Shown here one piece after another: positions 1 through 11,964 of a stretch of 64,000 bases of DNA. The stretch covers positions 1-64,000 of the forward strand of contig JAIWNE010000054.1 in assembly GCA_025331445.1 (NCBI GenBank), read 5' to 3'. The translations under genes and the position numbers were made by a program. Numbering within the stretch: the first letter of the stretch is position 1; each line of letters starts with the position of its first letter. Below the pieces are notes generated by a model that was not told the DNA's origin, searched no databases, and saw nothing but the letters and a program-made list of their open reading frames with translations. This stretch comes from Blakeslea trispora. Its lineage: Eukaryota > Mucoromycota > Mucoromycetes > Mucorales > Choanephoraceae.

Positions 1-890
1 CAGGGTTAATATAGCAAGTTAAAGAAAAAAGAAAAAGAGTAAGGGCGGCATCTTATATGCTAGTTTTTTTTTTTCACTCTCAGTAGTAGAAAAGTTATCT
101 GATGTTTTGATTGGCTTACAACCAATCTCACGTCATCTCATTATGATTGGTTAAACACCTGTCAGCTATGTAAAAAGAGAGAGAGAGAGAGAGAACAAAT
201 AATTGCCTTTCTTTTTTGACAGGTCAATTGAGATGTATGTTGTTTGTTGTCTGGCTACAGACACTAGTGCATAAAAATCCATGCAGTTTGAAGTAGAATC
301 TTTTGAGCTATATCACCATGTCGTATACGCAAGGCTTTCAATTCAAATGGAATTTGATTGATCTGCACTATCAAAGAGCAAAGAATAAGCGAGTATTGAG
401 GCAATTGAAACCCATGGATAAGTAGGCACTTCTTTTGTCTGTCTGTATAGGGTTACTTTATTTATCTTTCTTCTATAAGTGGTGGTGTTCAAGCACATAT
501 TATGCAAACGTAGCTGGGTAACATCCGCACATTTGTCCAATACTGAATGCATAAGAAACTATAAGCAGATATAAAGAGAAAACAAACACTAACCGCAACA
601 TAAACAAACCAAACAAGTTTTAGTGACAGTAAAGAAGACAATATCACATCTTTTTTTTCTTCATCTTAATCTAAACTTTCTCATTCAAGCCTGTACAATG
701 CCATTTAATACTCTTCATGTGGATTTACTCGAGCTTACACAATGAAGCACAATCAATTGAGCCTTAAACTTGTGAACCAATCTATTTCAAATCCCGGCCC
801 TGCCCTTTTTTTCTCTCCTCTCTTGCTCTCTTATAATTTGTACCTTAACTTTTTCGAATAAATATATATTTTTTCTATATTGATCTCAGC
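1..890. other. upstream intergenic region of the kinase gene
   Basis: No conserved gene is seen. Around 108-152 there are three CCAAT-box cores, one on the plus strand and two inverted, separated by about 12-20 nt, followed by a GA repeat at 178-194. This is typical of a fungal promoter, but which gene it serves is unclear. A possible very short spliced ORF at 318-510 is listed separately. The 120 bases before the kinase start are pyrimidine- and AU-rich, as is usual for a 5' leader here. Confidence 0.4.
318..510 (+). CDS. possible tiny spliced ORF, about 45 aa
   Basis: An ATG at 318 sits in a strong initiation context (CACC before ATG). The reading frame runs to 421, where a GTAGGC donor follows, and an AG acceptor at 478-479 gives a 58-nt intron of normal size. 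The frame then continues for about ten codons to a stop near 508-510. The product would be basic and soluble, with no domain I recognise. It may be a short peptide gene, an upstream ORF or chance. The support is only the start context and the intron that keeps the frame open. Confidence 0.25.
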
Positions 891-2273
891 ATGACATCAC
901 CTTTGGCCTCTGTCCTTGAATTGTTCACATCAGTTGTTGGATGTTGTATACCCAGCTCAAACCTCAGCATTAACGGTAGAGCTTATAGAATTGTGAAGCT
1001 TCTGGGAGAAGGGTAAGCTTATTTACCAGCCTGGTTCGTTTGAGCATTAAGTTGTATCTTTCTCTTCTATAGTGGATTTTCCTTTGTATATCTAGCCCAA
1101 GATGGATCAGGCAACATGTATGCGATGAAGAAGATTCGATGTACCTTGGGCACCGAGGAAGCAGAGTTAGCACAAAAAGAAGTCGATATCTACCAATTAT
1201 TCTCGCATGAAAACATTATCAAAATGTTGGTAAGCCTCTCTTTTCCTGTTGACAAAAGCAACCAGTATAAAAAAAAGAAGCTAATATTTTTCGAGAAATA
1301 AAGGATTCCGCAACAATCACTGAATCGGATGGTAGCAAGACAATTTACATCTTTTTACCTTATTACAAAGTATGTCATATAGTCTATTACTTATAAGTAT
1401 GTCTAACATGGTTTTATAAGCGAGGCAATCTTCAAGACGCTATCAACAAAAACAACCTCAACAAATCTCATTTTGTCGAATCTGATATGCTCCGTATTTT
1501 TAGACAAGTGTGTGTAGCCGTTAGATATCTACACACCTATAAAGCAAAAGGTGGAGCCAGAGTCATGTATGAACCCAGTCAAGTGATGTCAGCCGAAGAA
1601 GAGAGTAGACAAGATGAAGCATTGTTAAATGGACACCAAGAACAGCCATCAGGTGAACAAATTGAGACAGGGAAGCGTGGTGAAATCGTACCTTGGGCAC
1701 ATCGTGATATCAAGCCAGGGTAAGACATACACGTACACACACACATATATATATATATATAAAGACGAGCTGATTGGGTAAATAACGCTTGTTTTGTTTG
1801 AAAACAACAGTAATGTGCTTATGTCGGATGATGGAGAAACACCCATTTTAATGGATTTTGGATCTGCTTGTCCTGCGCGTGTGTATATTGAAACAAGACA
1901 AGATGCTTTGAGACAACAGGATTTAGCAGCTGAACAGTCTACCATGCCTTATAGAGCACCAGAGCTGTTTGATGTAAAGACAGGTACAACAATTGACGAA
2001 AAGGTAGATGTTTGGTCCCTGGGTTGTACTCTTTATGCCATGGCTTATGGATCATCTCCGTTTGAAGTCAATATGGATCAAGGTGGCTCTGTTGCCTTGG
2101 CTGTATTAAACAACCAGTACAAGTTCCCACAAGACAGTCCTTATTCAAAAGAATTAAATGAAACAATTGCTTGGATGTTGACAACCAATCCCACCACTCG
2201 TCCCAATATTCATCAAGTTGTTACAAAGTTAGAACAATTGTTAGAGGCATTTGAAACTACGAATGAAGAATAA
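891..2273 (+). CDS. ENV7: STK16/Env7-type serine/threonine kinase
   Basis: Five exons (891-1012, 1073-1229, 1304-1369, 1421-1719, 1811-2273) encode 368 aa. Seen: glycine loop GEGGFSFV at about residues 39-46, the ATP-anchoring lysine in AMKK (K60), HRDIKPGN (HRD 209-211), DFG at 230-232, APE at 264-266 and the kinase C-lobe motif DVWSLGCTLYAM. The N-terminus carries a Gly-Cys-Cys at 17-19, a plausible lipid-attachment site; family members (human STK16, yeast Env7) are held on Golgi or vacuole membranes by N-terminal lipid. A hydrophilic insert of about 50 residues before HRD is normal for fungal members. The family regulates membrane traffic and vacuole fusion. The gene symbol is by homology to yeast Env7. 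Confidence 0.9.
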
Positions 2274-3343
2274 GTTTTCTGGTTTTGAATAAAAGAATGT
2301 GAAAAAAAGCAGAAATCAACTTTTTTTTTATCAAATTGATGACATACATATCTTTATTGAGTGCATACATGTGTTATTATAGATAAAGTTGCAACTGGGC
2401 CTTTATCAAGTTGAGGCTTGTATTATTTAAAGAACAACAGACCTGACTGAGAACAACATTAAAGAAAATGAAGCACACAGTGTTTTCATCAATTGAAAAA
2501 GATCTTATTGCTTTTGTTCACAAGATCAAAAAAAGAAAGCCTACGTTCACAGTGTATGTCTTTTTGATATATGCTATCTTGCATTACAAAAAGATGAGCA
2601 AGCTGCTGTTTTATGTTACCAATCCACATTTAAAGTAACACACAAATATGGATAAATCTAAGCTTGTCAACTCAAAAAAAGAAAGAATGACTACAGTAAA
2701 TCTCAGTTGATTGTTGGGTAAATGAGCAAGCCCAATCAACAACATCGCTTTAGTTCAGCTTCAGACAAATCTTGGCTCATTTAACTAAGTTAAACATATG
2801 CGAAATGAGGTTTTTGAAGTTCAACTTTTAAGCTTATCTGACTTGTTGGACAAGTATCACTGCAAATTAAAGAGGAGTTTGGCTGTCACAATCAAAAATA
2901 CAGGAGAGTGAATGTCGGCATGAAATAGCATGGCATCTCTTAGTTTGTTTACTTCTCAACGCCCTCTAATTTACTGATCCTATTGGTTATCACATGTTTT
3001 TTTTTGTTTACTGATAGATAAGTGAATAGAGAGATGCCAGGCTCTGATTGGATGACTGGTTTTTTTTAGCGTGTATTTGAAGTAAACAGAACGTAATGAT
3101 CATTTTCTCCCTCTTTTTTTTCTCTCTCTCTCTTTATCAAAGTCAAATCAACTACATCTTGAAACTTTGTCACCCAGACAACCTCAAAGGCAAGTAACAA
3201 AATACTCTTCTTTAATAATGCTCTTATCTAACTTGCTTTGTCGTGTATAGCCTAAAAATCTGCAATCTACGCAAGTCTATTATTGCACCAAGAGCAAAAA
3301 AACGTTATCTACAAAAAAGAAGAAAATACGCGTGCCTTTCCAT

Positions 3344-3430
3344 CTACAAAACTACAAAACTACAAAACTACAAAACTACAAAACTACAAAACTACAAAAC
3401 TACAAAACTACAAAACTACAAAACTACAAA
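3344..3430. repeat. 8-bp tandem repeat, unit CTACAAAA
   Basis: About eleven copies of CTACAAAA stand head to tail. Because 8 and 3 share no factor, all three plus frames read the same eight-residue periodic peptide, which explains the overlapping ORFs here. It is followed by a block of CT-rich 11-bp repeats at about 3481-3514. Confidence 0.95.
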
Positions 3431-3540
3431 TCCACAAATGCTTTCAAACTCTCTACAAATCCTTTTTACTCGTTCTCTCTGCTCTCTCTCTGCTCTCTCT
3501 CTGCTCTCTCTCTTCTTCTCTTGGTGCTTCTGCCTCTACT

Positions 3541-3759
3541 TCAAGCTTGATGGGGGGTAAGGACAAAGACTGATGCTGCCTTTCCTGATCCTATATAAAG
3601 TGGCTTACGACCGGAATCTAGTCCATTTTCGCGAACGACCTCTCGTTTTCTAGTATTGGGACTGAAGTCGGAATGACTGAGGGCAATTACGCCGCCTGAT
3701 CTGTTAACACTATGAGTGTGTCCTGTAGGGATCTGGGCAGAGGAAGCGGGTGCAGACAT
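3541..3759 (-). other. GC-richer island with a 72-codon open frame of unknown nature
   Basis: The minus strand is open from an ATG at 3759 for 72 codons, to a stop at about 3541. The composition differs from the AT-rich surroundings, and the peptide has a mixed, protein-like composition with several Arg/Lys. No domain is recognised. A TATATAAA sequence lies inside at about 3592. The island sits between two simple-repeat blocks, as does a second one at 32738-33070. It could be the first exon of a small gene, a non-coding RNA gene or a mobile-element fragment. Confidence 0.25.
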
Positions 3760-3952
3760 ACTTGTACTATTCCTCGTTAGTTGACTGGTATGGAGTTGCT
3801 AAGGATTTGGGATAGTGCGAACAGAACTGAGTCTTCTTTGGCTTATTCAAAAAAATAAGTCAAGGAAGGCTTACCCTCTGCGTTCTTACTTTTCTTGTCT
3901 TGCTTTGTTGTTGGAGGTGACTCTATTACTAAACAACTCAAGACTTGCCTTC

Positions 3953-4170
3953 ACTGATGCCTTTACTGATGCCTTTACTGATGCCTTTACTGATGCCTTT
4001 ACTGATGCCTTGCTGGGTCCCTGCTTCTGTCTCTATTTCTGTCTCTATTTCTGTCTCTATTTCTGTCTCTATTTCTGTCTCTATTTCTGTCTCTATTTCT
4101 GTCTCTATTTCTGCTTCCATCTCTGCTTCCAAATGTGCCTATCCAAATGTGCCTATCCAAATGTGCCTAT
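3953..4170. repeat. three consecutive minisatellite blocks
   Basis: Three different short repeats lie next to each other: about five copies of a 12-bp unit (ACTGATGCCTTT) at 3953-4011, about seven copies of another 12-bp unit (CTGTCTCTATTT) at 4026-4111, and three copies of a 14-bp unit (AAATGTGCCTATCC) at about 4131-4170. The 12-bp units keep frame and so give 4-residue periodic ORFs on both strands, which I do not regard as genes. Confidence 0.95.
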
Positions 4171-6066
4171 TCAACTGTATCTTAACAGTATTTACCGCAT
4201 CTGAACCACCATATACCTTCTCAGATTGCCTTAAGAAGAGTTTTTTATCGTGTTTAACACTTTTTCTCTTCACCTAAATAAAAAGTCTATTTTCTATCTT
4301 GTTCCACAATAATACTTACAGACATCACTAGTCTCTATAACTGTCTTTACTTTTGCTTGAGTTTCTGTCTTTCGCTTTCGCTTTCTCTTTCGCTTTCTTT
4401 GAGTCTACCTTGTCACTCTGGTCAAAGTAGCAACTAAGCAAAAATAAAAATAAAAAGCCTTTTCCTCATGAGCTTCCCATCTCCGCTTTCCAAATAAAGA
4501 GATCTCAAGAGACACATTCCCTGTCTGCTTTTATTCCTCTTTCAGTCTACACATGTAAAGATAGACTGTTAGTCTGCATCTTGTACGATATTTACAGCCC
4601 AAGATGCTTGTTGTCAATCATTCACACTGTTTCTTATTGCTCCCGTTTCATTATTAATCAAAAGCTCACACTCTATTCTCTAAATCTAAAGCTATCGCAT
4701 TGGGTGGCTGTTCTAATTATATATACTCATAAAAGCGTTTTTATTGAAAAAGTGATTGTGTTTTCGAGGAAAGTCTTGCTAAGCATAGCTGGTAATGGTC
4801 CTGTTGACATTGAGCTGAGATATCACATGTTGATTGCTGAGAGAAAAGAGAAGAGAACAGCAGGCTTGACAGTAATAAAATATTCAAAGATACTTTTGAT
4901 TGTAGCTATGGTTTGGTTGGATATTTCAATTAGTGTAGGCTCAGTATCTTTCAATGCTGGTTGAATGAGTGATTGCACAAAATTATAATTGAAAAGATGC
5001 TAAGGCTTATATTTAGTCGGTATCTATGCCATTTTTTCAAGCAATGAGGAATGTTTTAGGCTAAAACCCACTTTATGTTACAACATAAAGAGCTAAAAGT
5101 GAAATAGGCTTAAACTCTTGAAGTACCAAGTACATGAGTAAGTAGAATACTATAGTAAGACATATTTCAAAATCCAATATGACAATAAACAGAATTTATT
5201 GTAGCACTCTCTCAAGCAACTCTTTTCTTACGCCATTCCAACAGTGAGGAGCAACCTGTCAGTAAACTCTAGGTTCTAAGTAGAATTTTTCATAGATTGA
5301 TTGCTTGAATGATTCATTACACACTATGCGAATTTATCTCTGACCCAAATAAGCAAAGAGGTGAAATAAAAGAAAACTCACTCTAGTATGTCGAATGATC
5401 AAATTGTGCATACTATACTATTTAGTTTCAATGTCCTTGTTGTTTGGCAAAAACAATGACTTTTTTTTTTATTGGTAAACTATTTCAATTATTGTACAAT
5501 GCCTTATTAATCGCACCGAGCAATGCTTAATTCTGGACTTGATTGTAGAAAGTAGATAACAAGCTATGTTTTGTATCAGTCCTACGAGGCATATGCTAAC
5601 TTGGAAGCGTAATGAACAGCTTGTGTGTACAGTCATACTTGTTAATCATGATTCTTGTTTGGGCTAAATGTAGGTAGCATAAACTGTGCTTTATTTGATT
5701 CTAAAGACAAAAACTGCTTCTTGTCTTTTGCTCCCCTAGCTTCCAGGTTTGAAGATAGTTTTGCTTGCCTTATAGATACTTCTTCAACTTTTTATTATCT
5801 CAGTTTCTTTTGTTAATGAATAGTTTCCGATAGGAAGATTGAAATGGAAATAGAATGGTGGCGCATTTTTAGTGTAACAATTTACTACAGTTTTCTGCAA
5901 AAAAAAAAAAAGGAAAAAAATTAAACATCAGCTTTGCTTGGCTGCCAAGCTTAGCATTACGCTTTTTATGTCTTGACTTTTTTCGTTTCTTCTTTTTTCT
6001 TTTTCTTAATTTCTTTTTTTTTTTTTTTTTTTAATATCTCAAAGCCAAGAAAACAGCGTAAATAAG

Positions 6067-9000
6067 ATGGCAGCTTTCAACAAGATACCCAAAAACGTAA
6101 GAAGCCTATTCTATTCAATAACATCATTTCTAAAAGCTGTTTCGTTCAAACCCTTTAGACTTTTGTATTACCCACTTCGGTAGAAACTATCATGCCTTTC
6201 TGGTCCGTCGAACAGCAGAATCAACATTTCATATTGCAAAAATATCAAGAACCAAGCAATACTATATTCAAGAGTGTGTTTAGTACCATTACAAACTTGT
6301 AAGTTTTGTATTTTTTTGCATGTGATTGTTTTCTTGTTGAGACCTTTATGCTCAGCTTTCTTTTTTTTTTTTTCTTTGTAAAGATTGGATGCAAAACAAT
6401 TGGCATATCGAGTTCTTTTTCAACGTGAGCCAAATACAACCTATCTTCAAGTAGCAGTCTCGGATTCATTGGATGCAATCACAGCAGCTTGGGATTGGAT
6501 TAGGATCAATATGGTACCTGAATTAGAAGAAATGACAAGCCCTTTCGCAAAAGAAGAATGGGTTATTAAACAAATGAGTAACATTCTTTCAGCGACATAT
6601 GCAGGTAAGCAATGATAAAAACTTAACAAAGATTATACTTGAAGCATAAAAGGGGGACAGTTGACAAGGAAAAAATTCTTTATTGAATTTTTTCAATATG
6701 ATCATAGACAATGATACTGACGATCTAATAAATGATGACACAATACGTAATGCATCAAGAACTTTTCGACAGACATTCAATGTTTCTTCAAAAGAGCGAC
6801 TTGTTAACTGTATGTAGTCATAAAACAAAAACAAAAATCAATCATTGACTTTTATTTCCAGATTATTCATGCGCTTGCAATAGTAGACAAGGATGGCTGT
6901 ATATATCAGAAAACTATCTTGGATTTTATTCTTATATTCTGGGGTTTGAGTTGAAGATATTGATCGAATTGAAGGACATTAAGGACATAATCAAAGAACC
7001 CGCCAGAAAATTGTTTCGACATAATATACGTATTGTAACAAAGACAGATCAAGAGGTATATATATATATATATATATATATACATAAAAGAAGTTTATGT
7101 ACTAAAATCAAGACAACTAGTATTTGTTTGTCAACATGTTTAAACGTGATGAGGTATAGATAGTAGGAGAGGTAGAATCCAAAAGTAAAACCATAACCTC
7201 ATTCTATATGTTTCCTTTTCTTTAGGTGTATGATTTATTGGTTCAATTGACAGGCGATTCCATTCATCGATTGTTGAAAAGCTCTCATTCAAACGCTTTC
7301 CGAAGTGGCTCGTTTGAGCAACTGTCTGTTAACGACAATGACTCGTCAAGTCAGCGTAGACCTTCCGAGCTTATTACCAACAAAGACTCACTTAAGGATG
7401 TACTTCAGAACCGAAAGAGAAACGAAAATTTCCGTCAGCTCTTTAGATTGCCTGATGAAGAGGAAATCGTGAATTCTATTCATGTATGCTATCTACCGGA
7501 ATCAGGTGACAAACAACATGCCACTCAAATATTGAAATACCCAGGCACACTTTATCAAACACAAAACTTTCTTGCCTTTGAATCACTTGAAATAGCTTCA
7601 GGCACTGAGCAACAGAAATCTAAATGCATTTTTGTTTTGCCTCTTTATACCATCACTCGATTTGAGCGCATTAATAACGACACTTACAAATCGTCTGTAT
7701 CATTCAAGACATGGCACAAAATGATACATACATTAAAAGTGGATGTAAGTATATCGATTTAACTAAGTTGGCCTATTAAACTTTGTTTTTTTTAGGCAGA
7801 AAAGACTGCTTGTGAGCACTTTTGTGATACACTCAAAGAAGGACTGAACAAGAATATCGAGAAAATGGAGACTCATTTGCGTCCATTTTTAGCTACTTGC
7901 AAGTCTGAAGAGCTGCTACAAATTCCAGATGGTCCTATTAAAATTACGGAAACGATTGGTGGATTAGGCCTTCGTTTTGGCTACCATAGTGATGCAAATG
8001 AAGCCAAGGACCAAAGAAGACTAAAGCTTTGGCTCAACTATTTTCATGGTAAGCCTTTATTCATATTATACAGAAGGCATAGCTCATATAAAACGTATGC
8101 TGTACCTCTATTGTCTTTATTTTTTTTTTTTTAGAAAACGGCAGAAACCTGACATTGGTCCGTCATCCTGTCTTTCACAAGATGGTGAGAGCCGGCTTAC
8201 CAAATGATTTGCGGGGTGAAATTTGGGAATCATGTTCTGGATCTATTTATCTTCGATTATTAAACCAAGGAGTTTACCAGCATATCTTGGACTCACACAA
8301 AGACACTGATTCTTATGTCAAGGAAGAAATTGAGAAGGATCTACACAGGTATGATCAATATAGCTTTATGAAACAAGTATACTCAATTGTTCATAGATCA
8401 TTACCAGAATATGAAGCATACCAAAGCTCAGAAGGAATTGATAGATTAAGAAGAGTGCTGATTGCCTACTCTTGGAAAAATCCCGAGCTAGGATACTGTC
8501 AGGCAATGAATATTGTCACATCATCTTTACTGATGTATGTATTTAGTTTAAGAGGAATACTTTATTTAATGACTTATCTCTGTTTATTTCAATCTAGATA
8601 TATGACTGAAGAACAAGCATTTTGGGCATTGAATACGCTTGTCGATCATCTTTGTCCCGGCTATTACAGGTAATGACTGTTTCTCTTTCTGAAACTTTTG
8701 CTCATTTCATTTACAATAGCTCTTCTATGTACGGCGTCTTGTTGGATCAAGTTGTACTTGAGGAATTAGTCAAGCAATATTTGCCTAAAGTCTTGGAGCA
8801 TCTTCATCAGAAAGAAATTCAACTATCTGTTGCATGTCTTCCTTGGTTCTTGACATTGTATATCAATTCTATGCCATTACCTTTTGCATTTCGTATATTG
8901 GATTGTTTCTTTCTAGAGGGACCCAAGATTCTATTTCAAATTGCGTAAGTTCATCCTTGATTCGCTTTTTTTTTTTATGCTTGATACTAATTTCAACAAT

Positions 9001-10514
9001 GCTCTTATAGATTGGGTGAGTTTTTGTAATATTTCATATGAGAAAACCAACGTTACTAATGTTTGCTTCAAGCTGTTTTGAAAATGAATGAGGAAGAACT
9101 CCTAACAGTCGAGGATGACTCTGAATTGCTTATGGTAGCCAAAGGATTTTTCAAGACATTAAACATAAACACAAGCGATTCTGACAGCGGAGCAGCAGAA
9201 GAAGATAGTGAAGTTGCAAGACGACTTGAATTATTCAACAACCTAATGCGATCAGCAGTAAGTTGAATCGAATGAGTTGGTAAGATTTGAATCTCATGTA
9301 TATGTTTATAAAACAGTATACAGATTTTGGTAAAGTGACTTCAAGCCAGATCATTGAACTTCGCAAGAAAAATGAGCTTAGAGTGATTGGAGGTGTTGAA
9401 TCGTTTACAAAGCGCAATGCACTTCGAAACATCAGAAATACAAGCTGTTTTAGTCAAGACGAGATATCTATTGTTTATGATTACTTTTCGACTGCTCTTT
9501 ACTATGCCAATGATCATCAGGATAGGATGACAATACCAGATATGAACTTGAAAGCTTTTACCAATATGTTTGAAAGTATGACAACATGGGCCAACTCGAT
9601 CAAATCCAACTACAGTGAAGCTGATGCTAATGAGCAAAACGCTAGTGATGTACGCTTTGCTCAGCAAATCATCCAGTCATTCATCCAACGTCTATTTGAA
9701 AACTTCAAGACTGAAAACAAATCTGGCATAACACTCACTGATACAATAGCTAAGCTAGGCGATATGCTACGAGGCGTAAGTTTGAGGGGGGGAAGCACTT
9801 GTAATTCAATCATGTATACTAATACTGTCTTTTCTTGAATAGGACATCATGTCAAAAGCAGCTTTCTTTTTCTCTCTCTATGATCATGAAACAAAAGACC
9901 AAATGTTGACCAATCAAGAATTCTACCAGCTGATAAACGAGTTTTTCCTGTTACTTAACCTGCTCGACATGCCTGAATTCCATCCTCTTGATACAATCAC
10001 CAAACTGATCACTTTAAGTGCTGAACAGACAAATACACCAGCTGCTATGGCTAGTCTGCATGAACAGCTAGAGTCTATCTCCAAAGATCCAAACTATAGA
10101 ATCCTTGTCGATAAAGATGGTAAAAAGATCAACTTGAGCAAAACAAGAAAGATTACAGAAGCCATACGTGATCTGCTTACCGGATCAGAGGCTCCCGTCA
10201 TTGAAATTACCCTGCCTGTTTTTCGTATGATCATCTTAACTGAAGAGCATCTAGACCAATTTATCCAGACTAAATTCCCTCAGAGCTTTAAGCTACAGAA
10301 ATCATTGATCGAAACTCAAAAGGGCCTAGGTCACGAAATTTTTGAAGCATTGTTGGTGGAAGGCAAGAAGTTTGCAAACAATATGACGGTTAAGAACGAC
10401 GGGAGATTGTCTGCTGCTGAGGTGGTTGCCAATTCAAGATCATTCCATCCAAAATCCCCTAAAACGACACTATCTGCCTCGTCTAATTTGGAAGATGATT
10501 ATGAGCTTATTTGA
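6067..10514 (+). CDS. GRAM/TBC-domain Rab GTPase-activating protein, TBC1D8/9-like
   Basis: Fifteen exons give 1142 aa: 6067-6096, 6159-6298, 6384-6604, 6708-6809, 6862-7055, 7226-7744, 7796-8048, 8135-8348, 8397-8534, 8598-8669, 8720-8944, 9011-9015, 9073-9257, 9317-9775, 9843-10514. Order: two PH-GRAM domains (about 10-400), a TBC domain (about 500-705) and a C-terminal EF-hand-like stretch (about 925-950, DHETKDQMLTNQEF). The TBC arginine finger (IEKDLHR, R558) and glutamine finger (YCQ, Q593) are both present, so Rab GAP activity is expected. The order matches animal TBC1D8/TBC1D9. Two exon features are unusual: a 5-nt micro-exon at 9011-9015, needed to read IALAVL, and a stop-free 48-nt intron at 8349-8396 which would otherwise insert 16 residues after the arginine finger. 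Confidence 0.92.
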
Positions 10515-10811
10515 ATATGAATTTATTCTGTAACCTATTTTCTTCTTTTGCTGTATACAGAAAAATAAAGTCTTTTGTCTATAAAAAGAAAAAGCTTTGT
10601 GATCTAAGCATATGAAAATGTTTACTGTGTGCTTTTATTTACTTTTTTTTTGTGTGTGTTTGTATGCACTCTCTTGTTCTTTTTTTTTTTGGTAGTAAGA
10701 GAAAAGAAGTAGATAGATACAGACTCATGTACATATATAGATTCTAAACAATGATCAAGAAACAAGCGGATGTGTGTCCCCCTCTCACTTTCTTTATGGA
10801 TTTCTTTCTTT

Positions 10812-11766
10812 TTAGGCGCTTGTGTCTACAATAACAAGCTTAGTACGCTTCTTGACTTGCTTTTCTGATGATGGTTGTGTTGTTGAAGGTGTAGGTAAGC
10901 TGAAGTCTGCCTGCTCGGATTCAATAACAAGTCTCTCGAGATCCTTGAAGGGTATGCGGTTGAGTTCTTTAGCTGCGTCTTGAGGAGTGAAGGGTGCATC
11001 TTCTTTTAATGTCTTAAACTTGGGCTTTCCAACAGGAGGGAAAACATCAGCTAAGGGTTCTTTTAATGTTTCAGCTGTCTTGTCGACGCCCATCAATTGT
11101 TCCATGCCCTTGTTGAACTTCTTTTGTAAAGCGACACCCTATATATTTATGATGAGCAAAAATCCACATATACAGTCATTTCGGACTACTTTACATTCAT
11201 TTCCATTTCCTTTTCTAAAGACTTCAACTTCAAAATTGCTTCGACACGCTTCAAGGAGATGCCGTATTTTGTAGCAAGATTACGAACTGTCCAGTTTTCG
11301 GGTTCAGTTACGAAAGCGTCGTAGATTTCTTGACGACGGGCGTCAGAAAGAGGTGGTCTGGGTTGAAACAGAGGGTTGTTGGGAAAAGGCTAATTGTAAA
11401 GATGTGCGTTAGATACAGTAAAGGCAAAGAGAGAGAGAAATATAAGGTTGGCAAGTTGATAATTACAGTGGCACTCAAATAGTTGGTGGTGCCCTTAGCA
11501 GGACGAGCGAATTTCGAGCCGGTGCCGTTAGCCCAATCGTGAAAGCGGCGTCTTCTTCTAGACAGCTTAACAGGTTCGGCTTCTTCTTCGACTACTTGTT
11601 CTTCTTCAACAGCAGCTTCAGGGGTCTTTGTAGGTTCTTCATCTCTTTGCTGAGCTGAGAAGGAGAAGAATTTTTGGTTGTTTGCGATGGGAGCTGCCAC
11701 CCATCTCTTTGAGACAGTTGTTCTGAACAGGCTGGTTACTGGCTTTAACAATCCACTCGACTGCAT
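10812..11766 (-). CDS. MRPS35: mitochondrial small-subunit ribosomal protein mS45 (Mrps35/Bot1 family)
   Basis: Three exons (11467-11766, 11195-11389, 10812-11138) encode 273 aa. The ATG at 11766 follows CACA and opens a basic, hydroxylated presequence (MQSSGLLKPVTSLFRTT), as for matrix import. The core has the signature of the eukaryotic mitochondrial regulator/Bot1 family: FHDWANGTGSKF with RPAKG and NYLSATPFPNNP, then PPLSDARRQEIY and a helix-turn-helix-like segment YGISLKRVEAILKLK. Known members (yeast Mrps35, fission yeast Bot1) are parts of the small mitoribosomal subunit. The C-terminal 90 residues are poorly conserved and charged. It is convergent with the TBC gene, with 297 nt between stop codons. 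Confidence 0.85.
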
Positions 11767-11964
11767 TGTGTTGTTATTCTTATGCAAGTAATTTAAAGAA
11801 GAAAAAAAAATCTATGTAGAACAAAAATTGTCCCTTGTCAAGCATTTCTAAAATCGAAAGCCACAGTTCAATGTGACGATGATTGCCTAATTTGGGTGTC
11901 GAGAAAAAGAAAAAGAATACTTCTTCATCCGCATAATAAACAAGTTTTTTTTTTTTTATTCAGC

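Larger units (their letters stand above)
2274..6066. other. 3.8-kb gene-free region rich in simple repeats
   Basis: No conserved coding region is seen. It holds four blocks of short tandem repeats (3344-4170, listed separately), a GC-richer island at 3541-3780 and long T tracts at 6006-6032 just before the TBC gene. A sequence at 3190-3250 looks like a GC-AG intron (GCAAGT donor, CTAAC branch, AG end) without a clear ORF around it, so a spliced non-coding transcript is possible. ORFs of 70-130 codons across the repeats are open in several frames and are products of the repeat periods. Confidence 0.5.

Noticed and set aside
3243..4277. Overlapping ORFs of 60-130 codons across the tandem repeats, on both strands
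   Set aside because: Repeat units of 8 and 12 bp without stop codons keep several frames open; the peptides are purely periodic.
4581..4964. 127-codon ORF on the plus strand
   Set aside because: The composition follows AT-rich non-coding DNA, no domain or splice structure supports it, and it lies alone in a gene-free region.
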